Shown here one piece after another: positions 23,597 to 35,391 of a DNA stretch of 64,000 nt. The position numbers and the translations under genes are program-made. Below the pieces are notes generated by a model. That model did not search any database. It had not been told where the DNA came from and was given only the letters and a program-made list of their open reading frames with translations. How positions within the stretch are numbered: position 1 is the stretch's first letter; every line of letters begins with the position of its first letter. Source of the DNA: Paramecium octaurelia (Eukaryota > Ciliophora > Oligohymenophorea > Peniculida > Parameciidae); NCBI GenBank assembly GCA_905182995.1, contig CAJJDP010000032.1, forward strand, positions 553,998 through 617,997, in the 5' to 3' direction.

Positions 23597-25017
23597 TCAT
23601 TAATGTTATTATTATAATTCATAAATTTATACATAAGCCTCACTTACACTAATAAGTTAAGGAACAATATTTTGTTTATGCAAATCTTGAATTTAAAACC
23701 ATTGATTGTTGGCCTCATTCTTAACATGAATTTTATAGATTCCAACTTTGGCTGTTCCCTCATGACAAATGTTGGCTATTAAATTATACTTGACATTTTA
23801 TTATTCCAAGTTTAAACCTAATGATGATATGATATTTATACATTAACTCAGATCCAAATCATTTAATGGGAAGGTCACAATGGTTGGGTTCTTTTCCATA
23901 AAGAAATTATTTTTGATGAATCTCTTCATATGTATAATCAAGTATCTAAAATAATGCAAAGGAAGAGAATACTTGGGAAACTTGGTTATAGTGTATCTTC
24001 TTCTGCCATCAGCACTGTCTGTATTAGTGAATCCATCGTACTTTTTAATTAATTCTTGAATCGATATGCTGGGAATTAGAGCCTTTTAACTGCCGTCTTT
24101 TTAGAGTGGAGTCGAAGGGAGATCTAAAGACAAATAACTAAGGAATAGATGCATTATATATACAAGAACGATTTTTATTCGATGATTGGAATTGGTTGAT
24201 ATCCAATGGCATTTTTAAGTGGTTTGTACCATTCGTATTGCAATTCTCCTTGGAAACAATCAGAAATAATAGTATTGGTTTTATTGATGTGCAATAATTC
24301 CTTTTTCAGGTTGTCCAAAAACCAGATGATCAAATGCATGGGATCTGATTGTTATCCGATTTTGAATTGTTTATTGCTTTTAAGAGTGACAGCTTGGAGC
24401 AATTCATGAGGACTTACGTGTCCTTTGTAATTACGAGGATTCCAAATTTTTCTCGTTAATTCTGAGAATCTTTGGGATAGAAGACAATTATAATCGAAAG
24501 GTTCTGTGGCACTCTTTTGGAATTGCAAGAAGATCATAAAATTTCTCAATGGTTTGATACGACACAAGGCCTGCATAACAACATTGAAATAGTCTGATTT
24601 GCTTAGATTGTTCAATCCCACAAATCCTGGGAGGAATGTAGTCCCATCCAAGGCTCTGGATTCTTCGACATTATCATCCAATTCCTTAAGATTATTAAAT
24701 TTAGGATCTAGATTATATTGGATATCTTCAAGTGAATGATCGACCACTTCGTAGTTATCTGGCAAACAGTATATTTTAGTATTTTGAAGATTCATAAATA
24801 AGTGATGGTCTTGTTCAAGTGAATGAATGTAGGCTTGGGTATTAATGGATTTCCCTTAGTAATATTTGCCGCAGATGAGACACACATACACATTCAGATT
24901 TGAAAGAGTAACGGAGCATAATTTTTCGAAATCAAAATCGAGCATGTGTCGACATATGGTGGCGATGTATGGACATTATTGGTTGTATTTAACCTTTTTC
25001 TTGATTTCGTCTATCAT
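23597..25017 (-). CDS. USP39: U4/U6.U5 tri-snRNP-associated protein 2 (USP39/Sad1)
   Basis: About 464 residues, one intron at 24138-24163 (26 nt). An N-terminal ZnF-UBP domain (QCPYIATICRHMLDFDFEKL, CLICGKYYQGKS, AYIHSLEQDHHLFMNL, YCLPDNYEVVDHSLEDIQY) is followed by the USP-like domain (FLPGFVGLNNLSKSDYFNVV, KIWNPRNYKGHVSPHELLQA, DLPSTPL, WFQIQDLHKQNIVPQLISVS). The block order matches USP39/Sad1, which is needed to assemble the spliceosomal tri-snRNP. At the place of the catalytic Cys of active ubiquitin proteases the sequence reads LSKSDYFN, as in other inactive USP39 proteins. Its ATG is only 23 bp from the divergent STT3 ATG. Confidence 0.96.
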
Positions 25018-25040
25018 TTAATAATTTAATTAATTAATTC

Positions 25041-27360
25041 ATGAGTTCTGAAGAAGAGACCCAATAATCGTTGCCATACAAGGTGCACAAATCAACTTTG
25101 AAATGGGCACCAGTGTTCAATATGACAATTCTATTGTCAATAGCAATAATCTCATGCTTGATACGAGTGTTCTCAGTGATCAGATATGAGTCCATCATTC
25201 ATGAGTTCGATCCGTGGTTCAATTACAGAACAACCCAATATTTGGTGAAGGAGGGACCTTATGCATTATGGAATTGGTACGATTCCGAATCTTGGTATCC
25301 CCTTGGTAGAAGCGTTGGAGGCACAGTGTATGATATCCATCCTAATTATTAAGATATCCAGGATTAATGATGACATCCGGTATGATATATTGGGTGTTAC
25401 ACAAATTGTCCATTCCAATCGACATCAGAAATGTCTGCGTCTTCTTGGCACCCATCTTCTCAGCATTTACAAGTCTAGCAGCATATGGAATGACAAAAGA
25501 GATAACCAAGAGGTCAGAGGCAGGATTGTTGTCAGCCCTATTTGTGGCCATAGTCCCATCCTACATGAGTAGAAGCGTGGCTGGATCATACGACAATGAA
25601 GGAGTATCTATTTTTGCCCTCGTCTTCACATTTTACACCTTCCTCAAGACTGTCAACACAGGATCCATCCTTTGGGGTGTCTACACAGCCTTAGCGTAAA
25701 ATATATATATATACAAACATAGCTTTTTCTATATGGTGGCCTCTTGGGGTGGATATGCATTCATCATCAACATCATACCTATTTTTGTGTTGTTTTTGTT
25801 GATAACAGGACGTTCGAATTCTAGAATCCAAGTGGCATACAACGTTTTCTACATCTTGGGAACACTGTTGGCAATGTAGATTCCCTTTGTTGGATTCTAA
25901 GCATTGCATTCATCTGAACACATGGCATCACATGCAGTTTTCATATTGATTAACTTCCTTAACTTTTTCAGTTGGATACGAAACTTTGTCAGCAAAAAAG
26001 CCATCATAACACTAACGAAATTCTTAATAGTCTTTTTAGTGTTCTCCATTTTGGTTGGAGTGGTCATCCTAACTCTGGCTGGTAAGACACAATGGAGTGG
26101 CAGAAGTTTGACTCTACTTGATCCAACCTATGCAAAGAAATACATCCCTATCATAGCATCTGTCTCAGAACATCAAGCTACCACCTGGTCATCCTTCTTC
26201 TTCGATTTGCATTATTTGATCCTCTTCTCCCCAGTAGGATTATATTATTGCTATAACAAACCAACTGAAACCAAGATATTCGGTGCCCTGTATACAGTCC
26301 TTGGAGTCTACTTTGCTTCAGTTATGGTCAGATTGCTCTTGGTTCTTGCACCTGCCGTCAGTATTATGGCTGGAATTGGCATTAGTTGGGCATTCAGAAA
26401 ATTTGCTAAGTCTGTCCGATCATTCATCTTGCCCAAAATAGAAAAACCTAAGAAGTACAGAATCCCTCCTGAAATATCAATTATCGGCTTAGTAATATTA
26501 GGATACTATTGTTCCATTTATGTTCTTCATGCCAATTTCGCTGGATCAGAAGCCTATGCCTCTCCCTCCATCATTCTATCCAGCAGAGATAGACAAGGAA
26601 ATAGAAATATCATCGATGATTACAGAGAAGCCTACTATTGGCTCAGAATGAACACAAGGCCTGATGACAAGATTATGTCTTGGTGGGATTATGGCTATTA
26701 AATTACAGGAATGTCTAATCGGACGGTCTTGGTTGATAATAACACTTGGAATAACACACACATTGCTACTGTTGGTATGGCAATGGCTTCGTCAGAAGAA
26801 GATGCCTTTGAAATCTGTGAAAAATTGGATGTTGATTATGTGTTGGTGATCTTTGGTGGTATCTTGAATTATTCAGGTGATGACATTAACAAATTCTTGT
26901 GGATGGTTAGAATCGGTGGCGGAGTCTATCCACACATCAAGGAAGAAGACTATTATGGCAAAGGAACTTATAGAGTAGATCAATATGCAACTGAGACTAT
27001 GACCAATTCACTCATGTACAGACTCAGTTATTATCGTTTTGATGAAGTTCAAACTGCTTATGGACAACCCAAAGGTTACGACACTGTTAGATAGGCTGTC
27101 ATTGGAGTCAAGGGATATAAGTTGAGACATTTTGAAGAAGCCTTTACTTCAGAAAATTGGATCGTACGTATATTCAAAAGAAAGCAAAGAGAAAATAGGT
27201 ACTATATTATTCCAACTATTTTAATAGAGATGGAGTTGCATTCACTTCAAAATCGACCTCATAATTTACCATTCCTAAGGAATTCAGCCCAGTTACAAAG
27301 TTTTCTAAAAAAGCCAACACCAAATAGAGATCTACCCTAAATTTTTAAAATAATGAGTGA
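25041..27360 (+). CDS. STT3: Dolichyl-diphosphooligosaccharide-protein glycosyltransferase catalytic subunit
   Basis: About 745 residues after removal of introns 25328-25353 (26 nt), 25696-25722 (27) and 27199-27227 (29). The ER membrane enzyme transfers the lipid-linked oligosaccharide to Asn-X-Ser/Thr sites. Signatures are all present: the first acidic motif [12 protein letters not shown], the WYPLGR block, [10 protein letters not shown] (restored by intron 1), [12 protein letters not shown], the [14 protein letters not shown] loop, [11 protein letters not shown], and the catalytic-domain motif [13 protein letters not shown], preceded by about a dozen hydrophobic segments. Slightly longer than human STT3A. 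Intron 2 removal gives [15 protein letters not shown], confirming the splice site. The C-terminal tail after intron 3 is polar. Function and family are certain. Confidence 0.98.
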
Positions 27361-27372
27361 TTTTATGTATAT

Positions 27373-28159
27373 TCATAAATATTAGATCAATAATTCCTCA
27401 TACTTTGTATGGATCAACTGATTCAGTTGGATTTACTCATACTCCATCTGTAAACTTTATTTCAGTCTTCCAAAGAACTCTTTCAATTACTCCTTCTCAC
27501 TCTTCTTTAAAAACTTTTTTATTTATTGCATAAAATCCTTGATCTTTACCAATTCATCCAAAAATCCAACAATAAAACTGAGTTCCTTACCGTCCTTTAA
27601 AGTTGAAATTGAATAATCAAAAACTTCCAAAATTTTAAAAAAATATTCAACGTGAAAATCAATTGAAAATATTTTCTTGATGTTGTCTTCGCTCTACATC
27701 TATAAAATACTAATTTTTAGATTAAAAACTGTACTTCATTAATTCAGCATAATTTTCCTATGTTAATGGTTTTATGTAATGTTTAGAGAATAAGGTTCTA
27801 AAATCCCGAAAGTTTCTGCATTAAATCTCTTTGATATTTAATTATAACTGATTGATGTCCTCTTGAGTAGGTTGTTGATATTTCTGATAAGAAGAATTGA
27901 ATATTTTGTCATTATTGGTTTCATTGAATCCAAAGTTGGCCAGTTCTTTCGATTTGATTGTGTAGAGATTTGCTCCCAATACCATTTATCTGAACCCTTC
28001 GTAATCATGGTGATAGAGGACTGCCTTCTTTTTTGCTGAATCCACATTGATCCTTTGATGCTCAATGTTGATTTCATTTTAGAATTCTTCTCTGATATTC
28101 TAACAACTTAATTGCATATCCTTCTCAGTCAACTTCTTTTCTGAAATTCCTCCGTACAT
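27373..28159 (-). CDS. CCDC103: CCDC103-like dynein arm assembly factor
   Basis: About 255 residues, with one short intron at 27692-27710 (19 nt) that joins the frames. The N-terminal helix and the block YEGFRQMVLGANLYTIKS match the conserved N-terminal part of CCDC103, a short region (CRNFRDFRTLFSKHYIKPL) follows, and the C-terminal half (EYFFKILEVFDYSISTLK, LSFIVGFLDELVKIKDF, LKEFFGRLKQSL) follows its second conserved domain. Human CCDC103 is 242 residues and helps build and anchor dynein arms on ciliary axonemes, which fits a heavily ciliated cell. Similarity is moderate, so I call it CCDC103-like. It is convergent with STT3, stops 12 nt apart. Confidence 0.78.
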
Positions 28160-28203
28160 TAAATTATTAATATTACTTACAAATAATCAATCATTATAAT
28201 AAT

Positions 28204-28449
28204 ATGAGTCAATTAGGCCAAGAAGGCTGGAGTGGACAAAAGTGTTTGAAATCAGAGGGCGATTCAATTGAACAACCATTGCCTGAATCGGATAGAGAGG
28301 AGCAGATGATCGGAGCTTTGTCCACTGAGGAGAGCAAGATCTTTAAGAAACTGAGATTCAACTAGAAAATATAAATTTTAGATGAAAAGAATAAAAAGCC
28401 GTAGAAACTATTTTGTTATTCAATTCTCAAAAAAAGATAATAATTTTGA
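28204..28449 (+). CDS. Small polar protein, unknown
   Basis: 81-codon single frame starting MSQLGQEGWSGQKCLKSEGD, rich in Glu, Lys and Gln, ending KLFCYSILKKRQQF. A possible 22-nt intron near 28418 would give an acidic ending (LDESEEF) but would run the gene into its neighbour. The start lies 44 bp from the divergent CCDC103-like gene and the stop 13 nt from the convergent receptor gene. No family recognised. Confidence 0.6.
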
Positions 28450-28462
28450 TAGTTTGGATGAA

Positions 28463-31400
28463 TCAGAAGAATTCTAAATACATCTTTTTTTAAAGTTAGT
28501 TTTATCTCGACTTTCCAAACAATTGTTCAAGATTTGCCGTGGCATTGACAAATATGCTTCTTGGCGTTATTTTTGATAGCTTCTTCAACTCCAACATGTT
28601 GGCATTTTGATTTGCAATATTGAACACCATCAAATCTACCTAATTCTTTTCAAGTAGTTGTTTTAGTTTCTCCTCTTACTTCTAACACATGTGTTTATTA
28701 ACTAAAGTTAAATGAGAAAAGTACTTTCGGTGAAAATGCATATAAATTTGTATCTACTTCTGAAATCGTATTGCTATTGGTCATTATTATCCTCACTCTT
28801 CCCATTCAGATTGACATTATTGCCATTTTTGAAAAATTGAATGTCATCATTATCAGATTCAGTGTCTTATTCTCCTTCAGTTTGGGATTCATTGAGTCTA
28901 AAAATGAAGAAATTTATTACTTTTATTTGGGATCGTCATTATTAGACAAAGGTGGGAATTGGGATTAGGACAAGTCTTGTTCATTCTCTTCATGAATAGT
29001 AAAGTTGTTGCACTCCTTCTTCAAATTGCTCTTTTGATCATCAGATTTACTGTTGGTTTTGTTGGCATTTGAAATATTGATTTTATGTTCAAAGAAGTTT
29101 TTCACAGCAAATCTTAAGGCTTGATACAATCTGGAGTTGCCTCCAGGAGCAGTGATGGCCATATATAATTACTTATTTAGAAGATCCTTATAAGTCCCTT
29201 TGGGTTGAAGAGGAAAGGCTTCATGAAGAGAGTTATTGAAACCGTACATTCCAATTAAATCTTAAGGTTACAAAATGGAAAAGATCTTGGTGCAGATACT
29301 ATGAGAAAGGTTGATTTATTCGATGTTCATTTCTTTGGAGTAGTCTATCATGAAAACAATCTCATAAACATTAATGGAGATCTAATTCCTGAACTGTTGA
29401 ATAGGCTAAGGAGAGATGTTAAATAGTTTGAATATCTTCTCCAAGACCATCAAACAGAAATCCCTAACTTCTGGATCATAATAATCACCCATTTCTATGA
29501 TTTCAGTTAAGATTTCAGCAGCAGTTTTGAAGTTTCCTCTCAACAACTGATAAATAGCTTTAAGTTATCTAATCTTAGAAAACAACACTTCCTTTGGTAC
29601 ATTTTTGAACATGTCAACAAAGTTAAAGTCTTACTCCTCATTTTATTAGGCCTATTCAAGATTTGCATTATCTTGGATCAACTTATTGTAATATTCTTCA
29701 GCTTTCTGTTCTGAAAGTTAAAAGTTGCTGATATCTCCAATTTGGATGTAACACAAGGCCTTTTTGACATGCAAATTGATAAGTCTAACAATTTTGGATT
29801 AGGTGAATCTTTGATCTTTTTCTGCAGTGGCCTCAAAGTCAGTAAACAATTTCAGAGTTTCAGGAATAAACACATCAGAATATTGCATACAGATGTTGAA
29901 CATGAATTAGGCAAGTTAAAATTATCTATTCAATAATTTAGCCTTAGCCAATTTCTTCTTTTTTGTCAACTCCGATAATTTCTCTTTGATCATTTGAAGT
30001 TCTGACATCTAGACATCACTGGATCCAGAATTGTTTCTTTCTCTTTCTTCCACTTGATTATTATTCTATTTATCTTCATAATTGATAATGCTTTCTTTCA
30101 TGTCCAATCTTTGACTCTGCATTATACTACTCTGATTGTAGGATTAACCCAAATATTTGGATCTGTTATTGCTCACATTTGGGGAAAGTTGAGGAGAATA
30201 GTAATTAGAATTTTCTTGATCCACCTAATTGATTGGTTGTAATCCCTTTTTTGATTCATTCAAGCTCTTCTCGTAAGTTAAGGTCCTTTTCTTCTTATTG
30301 ATAGGAGTTGTTACTGAATTAACTGCCACACTTGCTAATTGAGTATTCTTACTGGAACAACTAGATTAAGGATTTATTAAAGCCATGTGTGGAATGTTTT
30401 TCGAATGTATGACTGTAGTTGAGATATTTTTAGAAGTATTCGAAATGTTTTTCTGTCTCTAAGATGAAGATATAGCTTTCATCTAAGTGTTATTTTCATT
30501 TTTCTATTCATCCTGTTGTTTCTTTTATAACTTCTTAATCCATGTTATTTCAATCTATTATCTGAACTTAGTTGCCAGTCCTTTGAGTCTCAACCTTAAA
30601 TTTTGATATAGATTTGGTTCCTGTAATGCAGCCATCATAGTAGTGCACCATTTCTTAAGTTCTTTGATTTCCATTAATTCTAATTTTGCAATGTAAATGG
30701 CTTCTTCCATTTCGTTGACTGCTTCAAACACTCTTCCTCCCTTCATGTGCAGAATTCCAATATTATTTGCACAAATACCCACTGCACTCATGTTACCAAT
30801 TTCTTTCTTATAAAAGTCTTTGGCTCTACTCAATTCCATTAGGGCTATTGCATCAGAATGTTTTGAGTTAGAATACTTCTAATTCGAGTATTTTATTGTT
30901 GTCACAAATATGTTCATTGTTTGGAATAGTGATTTAATTTCAAATGAATTGAAATAGTCTTAATAATTTATCAATTCCTCTTCTTGATCCATATTCTAGA
31001 TGTCTATACTGTTCATGAATTCAGTCAACACTTTAATTGGCTATTCAAACGATAATCCTATTCTAGTGGCAGTGTACCAAACAAATAAAAATATTACAAC
31101 TGACAAAACAATAATAACAATGAGAACAATGATTTCTAAAATTCTTACATTATTCAAAGATGTGCCTTCATACAATTCTTGTATCAATACATTCTCCTCA
31201 AAGTAATGGATAAGTATAAATGTTGGCATCTTGAAGTCATTAACTTCAGGTTCAATATAGACATACCTCCTTCCATTTTCAGGAGCAGTAACAATAGACA
31301 CTCTTTTGGATGAAGTGGTTATTACTTCCGAAAAAAGCAAATAGAATTTGTATGACCCAAAAGAATAGATTAATTGAGTGCTATTAAGAGTTTCATTGGT

Positions 31401-32552
31401 TCTGAGTTCTTTGATTTTATCATAAATTGGAGCATCCATCTTAGAGATCAATTCTTAATATGATGAGTTACTTAGTTGTTTTGTCTCATTGATATATTAC
31501 ACAATGGCTTGAGTGACATTCCGATCAGAATAATTTTTGGGAGAAAGTACTGTATATTCTTTATTAATTATAGCGACGAATAGTTAATGTTCCTACTCCC
31601 CTTGAGATTAGTGCTATTGTAGATGTCTGGTTGTCAAATCTTCCAAATAAGAGTTTAACACTTTGGCAGTCATGTAACATTTTGTTGTATCTGTTTGATG
31701 AACTATTTATGTCAAACTTATTGAAGGTCCACTTGTAAATTCATCTGTTCTATCATAATTCATGGTGAAGTTTAAGGTGGGATCGAGTGTCATGGGGATC
31801 TCTGGTAACCATTGAGAAGCATCGAAGCCAGTAAGTTTTTTTTATTGAGCTTCAGTAAACTGAGGAAAGCGGATAACGAAAGAATCAGTGCAATGTATCA
31901 TAGTTGCGGCATAGTTTATTGGAACAAGTGCTTCAGCATCCGTCGAAGTATCACTTGTTGTGTTTAAATTCAGGTCTTGTTTAAGGGATCGGGTGTTACT
32001 AAGTCATGAAATGATCTCATTACTTAATTATGATGTCAGACAATATGAGAGATTAGGCTGCCTTGGTTAGTTGAAAATACAATTAAGGACTCTAGTTTTG
32101 CAATTCAGTCAAGGTTTGATATTTGGAGTGGGACCATGCTATCTTATAGTCTTGGGAATCCTTGGTTGTCGAGGTGAATGCGTTGAGACTCAGCTATTTA
32201 TCGTCCAAAGTCCTAAAAGAATTGTATTTATCATGTTTACCAGCTTGAGTAATTTTGGAACTCTCCAAAACAATAATGTCTCAAATGGGCACTCACTCCG
32301 AATATCTGATTAAAGTAAGCTTAGTATTAGATATAGATTTCCTAATAAATTTTGATGCTCTTTTACTTGCTCTATGATATTCATCTCTATTTAAAGACCA
32401 TTCAAGTGTCTGTTTATATGAAAGTCTAGCAGTGAATCTTGAAAACTAGGTATACTCACAAAACCCAACAAACCTACTTATAACACTGCTAACATCAGAA
32501 TAAGAATGATTGGAATTAGAATAACCAACAGAATCTAGTTCTTTAGTTCCAT
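28463..32552 (-). CDS. Receptor-like membrane protein: Cache-type ectodomain, TM, TPR and VWA domains
   Basis: About 1317 residues; introns 32455-32477 (23 nt), 32342-32366 (25), 32280-32296 (17, unusually short), 31999-32023 (25), 28898-28920 (23) and 28702-28724 (23). Order: signal-anchor helix (ILLVILIPIILILMLAVL), a 400-residue ectodomain with Cache-like features, a second TM (IVLIVIIVLSVVIFLFVWY) followed by a HAMP-like linker, TPR-type helices (MSAVGICANNIGILHMKGGR), a long polar linker, further TPR-like helices, and a VWA domain with a MIDAS-like start (EIVFMIDYSKEM), GMYGFNNSLHE and APGGNSRLYQALRFAV. This is probably a sensory protein binding an extracellular ligand and signalling through the VWA part. 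No kinase or cyclase domain is present. Similar architectures occur among unnamed ciliate proteins; the ligand is unknown. Confidence 0.85.
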
Positions 32553-32596
32553 TAAAAAATAAATATTCAAAATCTTTATATTATTTTCTAATTAAA

Positions 32597-33593
32597 ATGC
32601 CTCCAGGGAAGCATAAATCAAAACTAAAAACAGCCAATGCTCCTAACGTTATCAAGCCTCGTCCCATACCCATCTTCCTATCGAGGTACCTCTATCCCTT
32701 ACCCTACTCTCTAGATAAGGATCTCGTGTTGAAGGCCAAGCCAACATTCCCAATCAGAAAAACAATCCGTAACTATCAAGGTACCTTTTATTCCTGTTCA
32801 CTTAAGGCAACAATCATAATCACAAATGTAGGAACATTCCGACCACATAGATATTCAATTCAACACCAGGAAATTCAATGTTACACTCATGGTCTAATAG
32901 GAAAACAAAAATTATACCCTAGGTGATATCAATTGCAAACTCACAAACGATAATCGAGTATGGATTTACGATCTCATCAAAACACTTAAGGATATGCAAA
33001 TTGATGCAGTAGATCATCTCAAAAATAGCACCATTTAAATCTTAAATGAGGAAGAGACACAAAACCTAGGTATATTCTATAAATTATAAGTTAATCACAC
33101 CCTCTATACCCCAAACTTGCCTGTATACGAAAACCTTGGTGTCGACCCTCTGAATCAGGATACTTTTTTCAAAGTCAACGAAGATCAAATCAAATTGCAA
33201 TTAAAAATCAGACCTTCCAAAATCAGCTTATTAGATACAATTCTAGAGTAATAGCCAAATGAAGAAACCAATTCAAAGAAAAATTAAAAAACTAAGCAGA
33301 GGACTCTCTCGCAAGTCGTTGAAAGAGTAAACAATCTTTCTTAAATCTAGGTGGCACTCTGGAGAAGACTTTATACCGGCTTTTATGATTAGAACAAAAC
33401 ATTTGTTTAGATGTCTTTAGACAAGGCTGCTGAAAAAGTTGGAATTTCCAAGAAGACATTAGATGACTATCTATTGTAGATTCGATATGGAAAGCGTTAT
33501 GGTTTCGACTTCAAAAAAAACAGCAATGAAGGCATAAGCAAATTGAGACAATTTGTCAAATCGAAAAAAGAAAATAAGAAAAATGATACATGA
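32597..33593 (+). CDS. Ciliate protein with C-terminal helix-turn-helix-like motif
   Basis: About 313 residues after introns 32686-32714 (29 nt) and 32781-32806 (26 nt); a further in-frame 21-nt intron near 33068-33088 is optional. A basic N-terminus (MPPGKHKSKLKTANAPNV) leads to a Gln-rich linker, a central domain (RVWIYDLIKTLKDMQIDAV), and a C-terminal part with MSLDKAAEKVGISKKTLDDY followed by RYGKRYGFDFKKN. That last motif recurs, as I recall, in other ciliate proteins and looks like a helix-turn-helix, so a DNA-binding or nuclear role is possible. It shares a 44-bp divergent intergenic region with the receptor gene. Confidence 0.7.
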
Positions 33594-34479
33594 AAAACAT
33601 ATTAAGCAAATAAATCCACTTAATAACTATTATAATTATTAATTTTTTCACTAAAATATTTATAATATTTTTTTTTTTTACATTTTAAATATTTTTCATC
33701 ATAATTTCTCTTTTAATGTATAATGTACATCCTTTTCCATATTGAATAAATGTTATACGAAAATGGACATCTCAACTCCAAAATTACATTGTTAAAATAT
33801 GAAAGTTTGGACTCTTAAAAACTTTTTAATAAACTGAACTTTATCTTCCATATTTCAATAAATACAATGTCTGTCACGATTTATTTGAGTATTTCATTTG
33901 TAATTTCTCAAAAAAATGCAGATATATTAATCCTAAGGAGGATTTTTAATTATGCCCTTGAGTACTTTTTTAAATTTAAGTCTATGTTTTTATTCTTATA
34001 AAGTTGATAAATATAATCATAAATTTTATAATAATATGCCCATGATTCAAATTTGTTTGACATAAACAGATTCAAGAAATTTTATTAGAAATTAAATTAG
34101 TATTTGTTCAATACCATTGATGTACCTTTTTCAATAAATACAATATTCATGATGCCATTCATCTAATTGAAATCACCTTAATTGCTGGAAATGGAAATCA
34201 AATTTACTTTTTTCATTTAAACAGAATAAAGAATCGATAAAAATTTTTTAATTATCCAAATATTTGAAAATCAAGCTTAGAAACTTTGAAGTTCTTGAAT
34301 CATGTATTTGGGGAATGATTAATTTTAGGGTATATGATGGGAATTTTCATTAAGGACTGTGAATGATTAAAATAAAGAAGAGTTGTCAATTTGAACCGAT
34401 GATAATGGCTGCAAATTATTTTTCACGTACTATATGACGTTAAATGTATTTAAGTATTAGCAATTAAATTAAAATAAGA
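33594..34479. other. AT-rich intergenic DNA
   Basis: Nearly 900 bp, the longest gap in the dense block. It contains poly-T near 33670 and two loosely similar segments (TTTCAATAAATACAAT near 33856 and again near 34130) that could be a weak direct repeat. No coding frame or RNA gene seen. Confidence 0.5.
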
Positions 34480-35268
34480 ATGAACGTAGTACACTGGACA
34501 AATAATAACAATGAATCGTAATCAAAGTCAATTAGGTAATCCTCTGAGACATTGCCTCCTATAAAAAAAAGGATTTCAAAAAGACTGTAAAAACACATAT
34601 AAGATACTTCTTTCAAAGAATTGTACAAATAATAGAAGCTTGCTGAAATTGTTCAAAAGGCTATGGAGAGAATCGAATGTCAATATGAGGAATATGACGA
34701 AATAAAAATTTGTGGTGAGATAATAAAACTCAATGACAAAGTGATTATCAAAAATGAGGATAGTAATGTGGAGGATTATATTGGAGCAATTTAGAAAATT
34801 TGCACTATCGTAGAACCTAGGACGCTTAAGTTAATATGTCTTTGTGAAGTGTAATGGTTTATGAGAAAGAATGAAATAATTTGTCACAAACCAAGAGCTC
34901 GAAGTTGGATTGGAAATTAAGAAATCTTCTCCACCAATACCAATGATTATGTATTAGCTTAGACAATTGTTCAGAAATGCACAGTTGTTGATTGTGAGGA
35001 GTATTTCAATATGGAGAATTGTGATTCCACTACCTACTATAATCGATTGGAATGGGATGTGGAATGCAAGAAATTTACAAATATGAATACAATTAAGATG
35101 TATTGCTTATGCCAACAGCCTTGGAATCCTGAGCTCAACTATATTTAAGTATTATTTTAGTGATATAATTAGTGTGATAAATGCTAAAAATGGTACCATT
35201 TCGAATGTGTTGGTTTAAAAGGGGGATCCTATGAAAACAAAGAATATGCATGTGGGTATTGCAATTGA
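34480..35268 (+). CDS. BAH-PHD chromatin reader (SHL/EBS type)
   Basis: About 254 residues, one 24-nt intron at 35149-35172 that restores the PHD finger. An N-terminal polar segment is followed by a BAH domain (LICLCEVQWFMRKNEII, then EIFSTNTNDYVLAQTIVQKC and EEYFNMENC) and directly by a PHD finger with ligands CLCQQPWN...CDKCQKWYHFECVGL...CGYC. The BAH immediately before PHD, and the YCLCQQPWNPEL block, match the plant SHL/EBS type, which reads histone H3 lysine methylation. In a ciliate it could act in transcription or in macronuclear chromatin. Aromatic residues expected in the methyl-lysine pocket (WYHFEC) are present. The specific mark is unknown. Confidence 0.9.
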
Positions 35269-35391
35269 AAATGGGATTTTTGATATAATGTCTTTTACTT
35301 ACTATTCATTTAGAGATTATTAATTAAGTTTTATTTATCGAATAATAGTCTTTTCAAAAAATTGATGAAAATTAACTAACCCAAATTTAAA

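Noticed and set aside
24206-24409. Forward ORF of 67 codons.
   Set aside because: It is the antisense shadow of the USP39 gene, whose protein motifs lie on the reverse strand.
25261-26761. Several overlapping ORFs on both strands around 25.2-26.8 kb.
   Set aside because: They are out-of-frame shadows of STT3, which explains the whole interval once three short introns are removed.
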